Shown here piece by piece: positions 12,246 to 25,700 of a stretch of DNA of 53,384 nt. Numbering within the stretch: position 1 is the first letter of the stretch; every line of letters begins with the position of its first letter. Source of the stretch: Ectocarpus siliculosus (Eukaryota; Sar; Phaeophyceae; Ectocarpales; Ectocarpaceae); contig FN648069.1 of the NCBI GenBank assembly GCA_000310025.1, positions 571,875-625,258 of the forward strand, written 5' to 3'. The translations under genes and the position numbers were made by a program. The notes beneath the pieces are model-generated. The model ran no database searches. It was not told the DNA's origin and saw only the letters and a program-made list of their open reading frames with translations.

Positions 12246-13299
12246 GGTATGGGGAATGCTGTATGTCGATGATGCCGGCTTTGTATCGAGGTCAGCCGAC
12301 AGACTGGCGAGAATGATGGGCCGTCATCGTGAAGGTGTTCGTGGAGTTCGGGCTGACGAGATCGGAGAAGAAGACGGAGACGCTCCTGATGCGCGTCAAG
12401 GAGAAAACGCCGACGCCACCGCTCCCCCCGGGGCCACCGCCGCCACTGCTTATCTTTGAAGAAGCAGGGCAGAGGTTCGTCAAGACGACTGAGTCCCGGT
12501 ACCTAGGCGGTCTCGTCAACGAACATGGTGGTCTCACCCGGGAGATAATTACCGGAGCAGAACAGCGTGAGCGTGCGTCAGGAGATATGGCCGGGAGCTC
12601 TTCGATAGGCGGAGAGCACCGATCCGAATCAAGCCTCGCCTGCTCCAGGCGGAAGCGGTGGAGGCACTGCTACGGTTGCATGATATGGGCCCCACGTCGC
12701 GACCACAACCGGCGGTTGCGGTCGATATATCACCGGCTTCTCCGGCGAGTTATCGGTTAACAACACGCAAGGAGGCACCTACCGGCGCAACTCTCCTGCG
12801 CCCAGACCTTGAAGAGGGTCGGGTGCCGGAGCGTGGAAGCCACTGTTCGGCAACGGTGCCTACCGTTCGCGGGAGCATTGGCAAGGCAACCGGGTGGGCG
12901 ACTTTCTAAACGGTTGATGTTCGGCGAGCTAGTGGGGGGGGAAGAACCCAGGCAAGAGATTCTCGAAGCAGAACTGGCAAACGTGCCTGAAGGACGATTT
13001 CAAGGCCTTTTACACATGGATCCATGGACGACGAACCATGTATTATCGAATTAGTTTGGACGGAAGCATCGAAGGTGGAGCGGGGTGTACCATGGCATAC
13101 GGGGGTACGGCAGGGAGATGAGGGGTTCACGACCGCCTGGCACAAGGATGAAGAGGAGGATAGTCCACGACGGGCACTCAAACGATACAAGGAGACTAGC
13201 AACAGCACAGATATGGTAACAGCAAAGAGGGCGAGAGGGGAGCAGCGGACGGACGAACGGCGAGGAAAGAATGCAAACGAGAAGAGGCAAACCGAGTGA
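12246..13299 (+). pseudogene. decayed non-LTR (LINE) reverse transcriptase, 3' part
   Basis: The sequence starts near the catalytic box of a LINE reverse transcriptase (LYVDDAGFVS at 12256 onward). After a frameshift at about 12320 it continues as KVFVEFGLTRSEKKTETLL and then RYLGGLVNEHGGLTREI. Later blocks include GCMIWAPRRDH, the thumb/connector type HRLLRRVIG, and a C-terminal piece AWHKDEEED. At least four frame changes break the gene. Only the region from the active site onward is present, as in 5'-truncated LINEs. The repeat units that begin directly after it may be its 3' UTR. Confidence 0.75.
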
Positions 13300-13339
13300 A
13301 TTGAAGCGATAAAGGCCGAATTGAACTCCATCGCTAATT

Positions 13340-14813
13340 CCCCCCTCCCCCTCCGTCGCCCCCCCCGGTGTTTGCGCCCCCCCGGTGTTTGCCATCGGGG
13401 TTGGGTTTTCGTCACTTGGCAACGACGTTGTAAAACAAGCCAATTCACTTTGTGAACTTGGCAACCAGGTTCCCGTTTTGTTTTTACGCCTGTTTTTGTT
13501 TTTTGCGGTAACCATGAATGGTGGTCGAGTAGATTATGTTGTCCGCGGTCGAGAACCATCGCTCCGCGCAAGAGGGATGATCGCACCACGTTGTGTTAAA
13601 ATGGTAAGGCATCATCCAGGCAGTTACACAGCAGTGCTTATAACTGTCTCTGGAAGTGAAAGCACCAGAAAATAAATTAAGTCATACGCAGCTGTCATCC
13701 GTACGAAAGGAAGTAAGCACAAGATGCCGAACACCCTTAGTAGGCTGCAGCGCACCCTTCATGCGACTCGCCAAATACCTCACGGCGCTTCGCGCTTGGT
13801 GATGTGAGAGCCTGGTCCGGTGAGAACCCGGCGTGTTCCGTCCCGGCTTTGTAGGGATGCGAGATCAATGGTCTAACGATTACGGCATGCACGACTATGA
13901 GTACCCCCCCCCCCCCGTCGCCCCCCCCCGTCGCCCCGCTCGGTGTTTGCTATCGGGGTTGGGTTTTCGTCGCTTGGCAACGACGCTGTGAAACAAGCCA
14001 ATTCACTTCGTGAACTCGGCAACCAGTTGCCCGTTTTTTACCTCCGTTTTTTTTTTTGCGGTAACCATAATGGCGGTCGAGTAGATCATGTTCTGCGCGG
14101 TCGAGAACCCTCACTCCGAGCAAGAGGGATGATCGCACCACGTTGTGTTAAAATGGTTAGGCATCATCCAGGCAGTTTACACAGTGCTTGTAACTGCCTC
14201 TGGAAGTGAAAGCACCAGAAAATAAATTAAGTCATACGCAGCTGTCATCCGTTCGAAAGGAAGCAAGCACAAGATGCCGAACACCCTTCGCAAGATGCAG
14301 CACACCCTCCATGCGACTCGCCGAATACCTCACCGCGCTTCGCGCTTGGTGATGTGAGAGCCTGGTCCGGTGAGAACCCGGCGTGCTCCGTCCCGGCTTT
14401 GTAGGGATGCGAGGTCAATGGTCAAACGACTACGGCATGCACGACTATGAGTACCCCCCCCCCCCTCCCCCCCGATGTTTGCCATCGGGGTTGGGTTTTC
14501 GTCGCTTGGCAACGACGTTGTAGAACAAGCCGCCCCCCCCGGTGTTTGCCATCGAGGTTGGGTTTTCGTCGCTTGGCAGCGATGTTGTCAAACAAGCCGA
14601 TCACTTCGCGAACTCGGCAACCAGGTTACCGCTTTTTTTTTTTGCCTTCGTTTTTTTTTTTTTGCGGTAACCATGAATGGTGGTCGAGTAGATTATGTTG
14701 TGCGGAGTCGAGAACCCTGACTCCGCGCAAAGGGGATAATCGCACGTTGTGTTAATATTGGTCAAGCACCCTCGAGGCAGTTACACACCGATTACAGCTG
14801 TCTCTGGAAGTGA
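13340..14813 (+). repeat. tandem ~550-bp repeat units with C-rich ends
   Basis: Two full units (about 13340-13910 and 13911-14456) and part of a third follow the LINE remnant head to tail. Each starts with GGTGTTTGCCATCGGGGTTGG, includes CGGTAACCATGAATGGTGG and AGTGAAAGCACCAGAAAAT, and ends GGCATGCACGACTATGAGTA followed by a C run. A ~72-bp subunit (…TCGTCGCTTGGCAACGACGTTGT…) is itself repeated within the third unit. The same repeat occurs at about 26955-27815. No coding capacity is evident. The position suggests LINE 3' UTRs, but a separate family is possible. Confidence 0.75.
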
Positions 14814-14913
14814 NNNNNNNNNNNNNNNNNNNNNNNNNNNNNNNNNNNNNNNNNNNNNNNNNNNNNNNNNNNNNNNNNNNNNNNNNNNNNNNNNNNNNNN
14901 NNNNNNNNNNNNN
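14814..14913. other. assembly gap (100 N)
   Basis: Exactly 100 undetermined bases interrupt the third repeat unit of the array. The fixed length indicates a scaffold gap of unknown true size, probably caused by the tandem repeats. Confidence 0.98.
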
Positions 14914-16758
14914 GCCTTCTCTCTTTCTCTGTGACGTACTAAGATCTGTATCTACCTCTCGTGATGTTGACTTCCAGGTCCATTTCTTTATACCCCATAA
15001 AGCGTGCAGAGGGAAGCGCGGGGCTCCAGAATATGCTGTCGTTGATTTCAATTGGCTTGCGGACCCTTCGGGTTCATTGTATTTGAGTAAGTTGGCCTGT
15101 TTTTGGGTAAGTTAGCCTGACCACGGGGGGAATCGACCGGTCAAGTGATTCATCAGGACGGACAGACGAGGTAGTACCGGGTGGAGAGATCGGAACGCTT
15201 TTTGATGTGAAGACAACAACAACAACATTACAACTACAGCCAGACAGGGCGTTTTAGCTGTCATCATTGAACCAGAGATTGTAAACGTTTGAGGACCGTT
15301 CCCGTCGTGCGTTGCTGGTATTCTACGGTTAAGAAGCCTCTGTACGGCATACCCACTGAGGCCTCTGCATGGTGTGCCCCAAAATATGCGTTAAGGCCAT
15401 CGCTGTGCCCCGTCAGTTCTCCCCTCCCGACCACAAGTGGCCGTGCGTGCAAAACCGGTATGTCTGGGTCCATTTCCATACCAACATACGCTGGTATTTA
15501 CCGGAAATTGTTGCCACTCCGCTCGAGAAAATAAAAACTTATACGTTTTTGGCAAGTCGACTTTGGGTGAGAAGTACAGTATTGTACTGTCAAGTTGGCA
15601 CTACAATATAGAGTGACCGCGCAGCAGCACCTTCCATACATATAGGAATGTCGCGGGGGGGGCGCAGGATAAGAAAAAATAGCCGTGGATGTTCACGGGA
15701 CGCTAATATCCAAACATTTGGGTGGCTTGGTGAATGTCTCCCAGCTCCTAGCCAACCCGCCGCGGGGCGCCGGTGTACCCTTGAGGATCTACAGCATACT
15801 ATGATGTACTTCGTACATGTTACTATATTACATGTTATGCGTACAGCAGCAGTCGTGGCCCCGATACAAGAGGGTACGCTACATATATATAAAAAGAGGG
15901 GGCTCCGATACAACAGGGTCGAAATCCGTTGTCACGGATTCGACCCCCCTTTAGTCTAGAGTAGTTGGGTACCCAATCCGGTATAAGACTCCGAGATAAA
16001 AGAAGGTCAACGCCTTTGTCACGCCACCCTCCTCTTCTATGTCGGAGCCACGACTGCTGTATCGTACCATATCCTACCACCGTCGACCAAAGCGTGCTTT
16101 CATTTTCGGCTCATGATCCAGCTGGTGGGGTCCATAACGTTATCTATCCTACCAGTGGGGTAGCGGCGCATGTTCCCCACCATCAACTGTGGTACCACCA
16201 AAGCTGTGCTGTTTCGGCCTCACGATGGGTCCAATGATACCCCTGCAACGCCGCAACACATTCGATGAAGTCCTGCGCTGATTGGAGTCTTGGAGAGCAA
16301 GCTACAGGTGGTGGTGTGTTTAAGCGTTAACCGCCCGACCGGTGGGGTGGTTAAGAAATTACGAAATTACCCCACCGGTGGGGTGTTAGCCTTGCCGTTC
16401 CATTTTTGTTTAGATATTTCTGGCTGCTGGGCACTCTCTCAGGAGCACTTCCAGCAGCAGACATGTCAGCTAGGAAGTGGGAGCACCTGCACCGGCGATT
16501 GCTATGCGAGAGCTCTGTTGGCCTCGGGTTCGGGTGCTGCTGTGGCACGCAAGGCTGCATGCATGCCTCAATGCCTTCATGCTTCATGCCATTTTTTGAC
16601 AGTCCCGCGAGATGACCCAAAAGCGAAAAAAAAAAACTTGTAGATATCCCGCCGCATGTCTGTGGTGTACTCCCGCACTCCAAGCTCACTCCCACATTCC
16701 CGCTTGTTGCTCTACTTAACCAGCTCTATCCTACAGCAATTTCAAACCAAGGAGGAGG
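14914..16758. other. no gene recognised; small inverted repeats
   Basis: I find no supported coding region between the gap and the TPR gene. Two short inverted repeats are visible. One is at about 15919-15949 (GGTCGAAATCCGT against ACGGATTCGACC, short loop). The other is at about 16338-16379 (ACCGGTGGGGT against ACCCCACCGGT, loop of about 20 bases). The last 100 bases before 16759 are the likely 5' UTR and promoter of the TPR gene, but I see no clear core promoter motif. Confidence 0.4.
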
Positions 16759-19700
16759 ATGTCGGAGCTTGCTTCAGCAACTGGCGGCAAGAAACACTAC
16801 CCTAACGGCCTCGACATGGGCGAGGGCAACCTGCGTTTCCCCCAAATCATCACTGTTTCGACGGACGCAGGCCGCGCCTGGTTCGCTCGCGGCTGGATGC
16901 ACATGCTCAACTACAACCACGAGGAGGCCGCAGAGTGCTTCAAGACATGCACTGAGGTTGACCCCAGGTGTGCCATGGCCTTCTGGGGTATCGGTGAGTG
17001 TTTTACCCTGCTGGAAGCCCTCGAACTCCAGCACACATCATAGGTACTCGCGCAACGCTGTGGACAGGGTACAAATATATTCGCGCCACTGGAGCGCCTG
17101 GGAATTCCTTCCTCCTGCACATCTCTCACACTATTACTCCGCACGGCGCTGCAAGAGGTACAGCAGGTTACCGTAAGACTGCGAGGCATCGCACTCGCGT
17201 GCGGTCGTTTTGAAACACACAGGGGTGCGATGACCCCGGACTCTGCGATGACTCCGGACCCCGTGCGGAAATACTGAAACCGATTTGCGGCGAAATATAC
17301 ACGGCGAAATAGATCACCCCCCGCCCTCGGAAACATCAAACCCCGCCCTCGAAAAAACTAACGGTTCCCGCCCGTCGAGTTGTGCGCACACCCGACACCC
17401 AGCATTCACTGCCAAGCAGTCAGAGGGTAGTTAGTTGTCTTGGCTTGTGGCCTCTATCCTTTGTCGTGTTTTTGGTCGAGTGGACGAAGATTGTATATTC
17501 AACAAAAATGTCAATGGAAATACGTGTGCATCATCTCCATTGTACCTCCAGATACATACGTGTGGTTTGCGACGATGCCATTTATTTTGTAGAGCATGCT
17601 AAGCAACAGCCGGCACCGGCACGGTTACAGGGGTAAAAGTTGCGCCGGAATACTTGGCACTCATCTACCCTAGGTTGAGACTCATGACACCCCTCCCTGT
17701 GGGACGACTCGGGACTCTGTGCGGGAATCGAATTAAATCTTGAGGTTTCGACTTTTGTTCACCCCCCCCGTCGTGCGATGACTCCGGTATCATCATGTAT
17801 GTGCGATTCCATGTAAAACCCTGAAGGCGATGCTTGGAGCTTGAAGACACAACCCTGTGTGATAACTCCGGGGTGTGCTGTACTCGAAATACGTCAACCG
17901 GTTAGCGCGGCGGGTGCTATTCGAGAAAACATACGCCAACCAATTTGCGGCGAAATAAAGCACGGCGACATGTGAAACCCCGCCCGTGGCCAAACTACGG
18001 TTCCCGCCCGTCCAGTTGTGCGCATGTGTGCGCGACACACAGCATTCACTTGTTGTCTTGGCTGGTGGCTACAATTTTCTGGTCGAGTGGACATGAAATT
18101 TATCAAGGGTTTACATTCCGTAATATTACCGCCGTGAAATTACCGCCGTGGTGGGCGGTCCCGGTAATTCACCGTTTTACCGCCGTTTTTTGGTTCTACC
18201 GTCTCCGCCAAAGTCGTTACCGCCGAAAAACGCGTTACCGCCTTCCGCCAAAACAATTACCACCGTATGGCGTTACCGCCGAAATTTTACCGCCGTTTTT
18301 TGGTTTTACCGCCTCCGCCAAAGTCGTTACCGCCAAAAAATGCGTTACCGCCTACCGCCGAAACAATTATCGCCGTATGGCGTTACCGCCGAAAAAATAC
18401 CGCCATACGGCATTACCGCCCAAAAATTACCGTCATATAGGTACGTGACCACCCCTCGACCGTCCGAGTGACTACATGTCTAGCATCGGCCGCAGTACGT
18501 GTCACTGAGCGCATGAGTTCGAATCCGCACGTACGTAGGCTTGCTTGTTTTTTTTCCGACTATATTTTTCATTTTTCAAAAAAAATTTCATCTGTTCTTT
18601 GGTTGAAGTTTGGTTCGGGTTCGTTTTTCCATTTTCCCGTTTCGTGTTTTATTTTTTGACGCCGTAGTGACTCTAAAATGTGAAAACCACTGGTGAATAC
18701 GACAAAACAATCCATGAAAGTACATGGTCGATCGTCGGAATGGAGGTTTGCCATCTGTTCGGACGCCGTAACTCGGCACCGCACTTGTGGCCTTGTTTGG
18801 TGCCGCTTGAAGTTGTGGCCACATGTACATGGCAATCGCCTCCGCCACAGTGGTTACCGCCGAAAAACGCGTGACCGCCTACCGCCAAAACAATTACCGC
18901 CGTATGGCGTTACCGCCGAAAATTCACCGTTTTAACGCCGTTTTTTGGTTTTACCGCCGCCGCCAAAGTCGTTACCGCCGAAAAACGCACTACCGCCTAC
19001 CATCAAAACAATTACCGCCAAATGGCATTACCACCGAAAACCTGTCCGCCTTAAAACCGTTACCGAGCAAACGCTTGAAATTTATGGAAGAAAACAAGTA
19101 TCAATGGAAGTACCATTGTTTTTCATCTCCTTCGTATCTCCATATGTGTGTGGTTTGCGACGATGCGACATTATATTTGTAAGCTTCAGCAACATTGCAG
19201 CACCGGTATGGTTATGGGGGTACAAGTTGCACCGGAATTGTCGGCACCCAACTATCTACGTAGGTTGCGGGTCATCGCATCCCTGCGCGAACACTCCGGA
19301 CCCCGTGTGGAGATTGAAATAACCTTTCGATTTTCGACGTTCAACACACACACACACACCTTTGCGATGACTCCGGTATGTATTGTGGTGCGATCCTAAG
19401 TAAAACCCTGAAGGCGATGCTTGGGATTTTTTGGGGTACAACCCTGTGCGATAGCTCCGGTTTGTGGTGCCTGAATAAATATTTACGCATCGTACACGCA
19501 CGCACATCAGCCAACCAGTTAGCGCGGTGGATGCCATTTGAGAAAACACCCACACAAAACAATTTGCGACGAAATATGAAATCGCGCTCGCGGAAAAACG
19601 AAGTTGCCCACCGTCGGGTAGTGCGCACTCGCGGCACACAGCATTCACTCGACGAACATGTCAGAGGATAGTTGTCGATAACAGCGGGAGATCTGTTGGA

Positions 19701-22700
19701 AATGAGCATGCCTGTGCCGTTTTTCCTTTCTGTCGTTGTGATGGTTTTCAGTATTGGTTCACCAGGCTTTTTGTCGCCGCGGAAAGCGTCCCCGCGAAAT
19801 AGACCCAGTTTTTGCGACTTAGGGCGTCGAGCACACGCGCCATGGACGCCTGTCGACGTGCAGGCATGTGTGGTAACGAACCAATGTGCCTCCTGGGCGC
19901 CCCCGAGAAGGAAGCGCGAGAAACGATTCGCTGCCGCCAGAGAAATAAATACCGAAGCGCAAAAACAGACCAAACCTTATACCATGGTACAGTAGGTGGC
20001 CCGATATAATGGCGGTCGAATAATGCCGGTTGCCTGCTGTAATGCCGGTGAAATCGGCTGGCACAACTTCAAGCCGGTAGAATGCCGGTACCGGCATAAT
20101 AGAGGCCGACCCTCTAATAATAGAGGCCGACCCTCTATAATGCCGGTTCGGGGGGTTGTTGGCCAGTGAAAAATGCCGGTTCTCAAGATAGCTTGCACAC
20201 ACACGACTGCACACACAACACACCACCATACACGCACACTTCGAGGCCATATTCCCCACTGCACACACAACATACCACCATACACGCACACTTCGAGGCC
20301 ATACATTCCCCTACCAGCTGTACCCTACCGCATCATGAGGGGCTACTTCGACAAGATATGATGCATGCATGCTAGTTTTGGAGTCGATTCAGCATCATAA
20401 TAAGTAGTTTGGTTGTTTGTTCGGTGGAACCTGTTGGTAGGTGTGTGTGTTGTACCGTTGGTTGTCGTTGTTAGCTAAACACCAGCAGCCTGACCACCAT
20501 TTTCTGGATTTTTCTCTTGTTGTTTTTTTCCCCTTGTTCTGTGTAAGCGGGTATTCGTCGGTTGTGCGGCACGTAGTAAATGGGTGTGTTCAGATGTTAA
20601 TTTTCGTACTGTTTGTTGCTTTATTTTTTTCTCGACATTAGTGTACGGTATGATTAATGTCAATTTTTTCGAGTGAGTGACGGGGACGCACCAGAGGTTA
20701 ATATTATACGTCAAGGAAGAGTTCGTGCACAGACACTGCTGAGCAGCTCTGCGAAAAAACAATGTCAAGGGGTAGAAACAAAGATGCATGGAGGGATGAG
20801 CTACCATACGGCGGTCCTTCGATGTACGCGCCTCTTCTGAAATCTGGTCGATCGCGGGATGCTTACCAAACCTCCTGTCACGGCATCCACTGTCATTATT
20901 CCCCATCACCTGATGCTTGTGGTGTGTGCTACACGTTCTGTATTAAATAACTGGATGGTTTCCTAAATAGTGCCGGTGCCGGCGGTTAGCGGAATCCTCA
21001 GACCCTCAGTAATGCCGGAACCGGCATTGTAGAGGCCGATTCTATATAATGCCGGTCTCCCGCTATAATGCCGGTGATATCGGCTGTCAACCACCGGCAT
21101 TATACCGGGCCACCTGCTGTATATGTAAGAGCGAAAATATATTTGAAACTGTTCCTTTAAGTTCGTTGGGGTTCTCGCTGGGCTCTTCGAGTAAAAAAAC
21201 CCGTCAGCTGTAAGAGCTTTTCGAGCGTGGGGAACGTCACCACCGGCAACGCAGCTGTGGGCTGGTCCAGCTGTGCGTTTTTTCGTTCCATCTTGCGTCA
21301 CCCCTCGATGACACTGTTCTTTCTTGAGCCCACTCTGGACGGCTCACTTGTACTAAGTAAGATTTTGGGACGGTTCTGTGCTCGTTACGTTCTTTACACT
21401 ACACGCAGCCTACGCTGTCAGCAGCAACTACAACTTTCCACCCGGCTTCGCTAGCGGCTTCGATTCCATCCAGACCGCCCTGGTGATGATCACCACCGGC
21501 AAGGACCTCGACTGCGAATACTCCGGACTGGAAAGGGACCTCATTGAAGCCTTGGCGACTCGCTCATCCGCCGAAACCAAAGCCGCCGCGGACCCCACGA
21601 AAATGAATTTTGGTGATTCTTGTTCGATGTTTTTTGTTTAGTTTTTTTCTCTGACCTTTTTAATCAGCGCTCACGGCGTTTTGATGCCGGATTTGGAGCT
21701 CCGGTCCTTTGGTGAATGATGTTCGATGCTGGACTAGTAGGACACCACGTAGCGCATTCGACAATACATTGAAGGGGGGCGTAGTTTTGCGGTGTTACGC
21801 GTCGATAAGCCTGGGTATTGCACTTATATTTCAGATGCTAGCTCCGCTTCTCCGAACAGAGCTGCTCGATTTCTGACCCACAATTCTATTTCTCCTCCGT
21901 GATTTTCCTTGGCTTTCCCGGCCTGTCGTCTTCAGGCAATACCCCGGAACTGAATCTCAGCTTTTCAGGTGAGAACACGTGACGGAGAAAAGTGTCGAGT
22001 CGACCAGGTGCAGAGGTTGTGCTGTTTGCTGCAGCGCCAGGAACACCACAAACGCCCAGGGCGCGTTTTAGTTCTTGCATCAGATGTGTCCGTTACACGA
22101 GCCTCTTTCTGCGCGGCAACTACTGTGCAGATGCGATGGCGAGGTTGTACGACAAGTATGCCGACGACCTGGACGTGGCTGCGTTGTACAGCGAGTCTCT
22201 GATGGCCCTCAACCCGTGGGCGATGTGGGTCAGGAAGGATGTTGAAGCCACCGGCGAGGCCGAGATTGTGCCCGTGAATGGAAGCACTCTGATTGTGAAG
22301 GACGTTCTCGAGCGGGTAAGCTGCATGCGGGGCAAGTTCGTGATTGCCACCGCGGGAAAAAACATTTTGGTGGTGTTTCTCGATAATTTTTCTGCTCTTC
22401 CACGACCTCAACTCGTTATTCTGGGTCCTTCGCCTCTCAAAACCCGTGTTGCTGTGGTTAGGCAATGGAATTGCCGGGGGGCATGGAACATCCCGGCATC
22501 CTGCACCTTTACTGCCATCTCATGGAGCTCTCCGACGATCCGATTGCGGCGATGCCGGCTGCGGATACCCTCCGGAACAACTTTCGGCACGCAGGCCACC
22601 TCACCCACATGGCCTCTCATATCGACATCTGGGCCGGACACTACAAGGTGGGAAGAACAGAAGGATCAGCCGCTGCCTACACGTATTTTGCACGGGTTCC

Positions 22701-25700
22701 GTTTCGTCAGTGAATGGTGCCATGTTTCCATATGTTTGAATGGTGTTCGTCCTTCACTCCAGCCGGTAGATAACACCCAACAGTGTGCCACTCAACAAGT
22801 TACAGTTTTCTTACATCTATCGTATTGATCCTCAGACTTCCCATCCTGCGTCGGCTAAAACCTTCGACGAGACTGTTTTTGGAGGAAACGCTTTCGGGTA
22901 ACGTCGTGGATCAATGTGTCCACTATCTCTGATCCCGGGATATTTTGTTTTTTGATGAGGCGCAGGCCGCGTTGGATACCAACTTTACCGCCATCGCCGC
23001 CGACGAGGCCACAGTGGAACACACAGGGTGAGACGCTGGACAGAAAAGCTTTGGGTAGAGTCACACTTGATTCGAGCAGGGATGGAGCCAAGTGTTGCAA
23101 CATGATGTGTCGAGAGAGGCAGCGAAGGGTTCAGTTCAATATTTCCGCAGAGGGTTTCTGGGCCCAGGATGGTGTCTGCTTTGTAGAAGGCGATGAATGG
23201 TTGACAAAATTGGACACTAACTCTTCTCTTGCCCCTCGTGTGTTGTTGATCAAATGAACTTGCTAAAACATGGCGGCAGCGTCGAGACCAGCTTTTACAA
23301 GGGCTACCGCATCCACAACGTCCATATGGCCGTTTGGGCGGTGAGTGAGATGCGCTTGTGTTCGCCGAGATAGAAGGCGTCGCTAAATAGCAGAGCACAT
23401 GAAACATGCGAAAGATATTTTGCATAGTGTATGTATGCCGTCCGCAACGGCGGGCAGGGGTCGTAGATGCCGATTGTGTGCAGTGCATCACTCACACACC
23501 GGTGGCTGAGTGGTTTAGCGAATTTATGACGTTTGGGACGTGGGTTTGGTTCGAATGTCGGTGCAGCTACGCAGTCACACAAAAGGGGGATCTATTCTCA
23601 CAATATGCCCAAACAATGTAGAGGAAAGTCATGAGTTCGGGATAAGATATCAAGGCAAGCACCGCAGCAGGAGGGCAAAGGAGTAGTTCCTGTGTGGCCT
23701 TCCTCCTTTATGTGACCCCGGCTGGTTGTACCGAAACGTGTAAGGACCGACGTCCAGAATAAATGGGATGACGAAAACAAAACGTACTGCTGTAGCTCGG
23801 CACGTTTTTCGTTGATGTAATCGGTTCACCCGGAGGTTTTGTTGTCCGAGCAGGCCATGTTCACAGGCCAGCAAGACGTCGCCATGGAAATGGCAAGGAA
23901 GCTATCGGCCATGCTTTCGCCAGGAGATGAGAACAGGCAAGTGGGGACCCATACGTGTTTCCGCGACTCCCAGCAGCCCTCAGCCTCGAACCATGGTGTA
24001 TCTCTATGGCGGCGACCGGGTTGTTCCGCGGCCCGTCAGTATTTAGCCGAGCTATAGCCAGGAAACTTCAGGGAGGGTTTGGCAGTTGCTTCTCTCGGGA
24101 ATGAGAGGAGTACCCATTTAATGTGGAGTGCATTTCACGTAGACCAGGTAACGTTTAAATGGTGCTATCACCGGTTTTCGGGATACCCGTCCCCGTGCGC
24201 GTGCTTGTTTTCGTTGTCGTCCGGCAGTGGAATCCAGTTCATGCTCCAAGGTCTCATCCCGATGGCCATTTTCTGGGAGCCTTACACCCTCGTCAAGTGG
24301 CATGCCATGATCAGGTTAGGTCGTGGACTGAACACTAGTATCATGAAACCCGTGCTTGATCTGCTGAGTAAGATTGATTGAAGCCTGACTTATCACGAAC
24401 GTGTCGATGTTGCGTTGTGTCGGGTGTCTGGTGACAAGTCTGGCAGTAGACCGGCGATGGTTTAACATTTGCGCGATTTGACTACGGAAAGACGTGTGCA
24501 AGAGGTGTGGTTCCAACGCATCAGTCCTTGATGTCGTTGTGCACCGAATGTTCGTGACTGCGCGAGGTAGAGGTCTGAGCCACCGTATGAGATGCGATCG
24601 GGTCCCTGCAGACTGGTATGGTCTCAGATTGAACAAAAAAACACGAAGGAGCATCCGCTCCCGTTCGTCTCAAGACTTTTGTTTGGTCTGTCCGTCTGGT
24701 TTGTGCAAGGTTCGGGCTGTGGGACGAGATCATCGCTGAGCCGCGAGACGAGGACCCAGCCCTGTACCCTACAAGCTTGACAACTGCCCACTACGCCCGT
24801 GGTATCGCGTTTGCCTCAAAGGGACTGGTGGCTGAGGCCGAAAAAGAGCAGGTGTGGTTTACCTATCCGATCTTGCAGAGTGTATCAGTTTTTCATCGCG
24901 ACACAGAATATCAGTTTTGTCCAGTGATGTGCATTACCCGGGTCAGACCCCTTTACCGACCGGTAACACACCGAAACCAGCAATCGGCTTTACCGACCGG
25001 TAATTTTCGCCAAAAGCGGGGATGAAAATCGACTGTCCCCGGGGTTTCCAGGTTGGTTTGTTCATGGTGCTGTGTGCTGCTCGGAGCGCTGTTACACCAC
25101 CCCAAAACACTGTTACTTTGATGCTTTGACGCTGTGACCCCGCATTGTTGGCGTTCTGGCACCTTCTTCGGGAATTCGACATAGAGAACAATGTGGCCTA
25201 AGTAAACAGCAAGCAGTATACTGAAAAATTCTCGGTGTTAACGTAATGCTACAGTACAGCTTTTTTTCCTTTCAATCATGCATGGCAACAGGGCGTTGTG
25301 TGTTAGACATGTATGTTAGTTGGTGCGTGGGCGGGTGATGAGCAGGATGCATGGAGGGCTGCTGGTGCGACTCAACCCTCGTCTACAGATCCACATCTTG
25401 ACAGCACTATCAATCTATCAATAGAAGAAAAGGAAAAAATCAAAATTCAAGATGAAGGCTGAGTTTTCTTCAAAGTTTATCACGTTCCCGTACATGGCCT
25501 CCTCATCTCCTCCCCGAAGAATTACAGGATAGAAAAAGAGAAAAAGTATTTATCTACGAGCCAGAGAATCCGTCAACGAGACCATCAGCAGCTTCCTCCA
25601 CCACGGGTGTTCACGAAAGCGCGCTCCAAGAAGCCATGGTGGTCTTTCAGTTTCGTGTGTCAGAGTGTAGGTGGTCTGCTACAGCTCGGAAGGGACACTG

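Noticed and set aside
12906-13589. 227-residue minus-strand frame
   Set aside because: It is antisense to the LINE remnant and the following repeat, with no recognisable domain.
17593-19600. Regularly spaced short repeats as a possible CRISPR array
   Set aside because: The motif spacing is irregular and imperfect, there are no unique equal-length spacers, and the context is a eukaryotic intron.
23257-23340. Exon 6 of the TPR gene starting further left (NLLKHGGS…)
   Set aside because: No AG acceptor exists between the in-frame stop at 23218 and 23257. The acceptor at 23278-23279 restores the phase.
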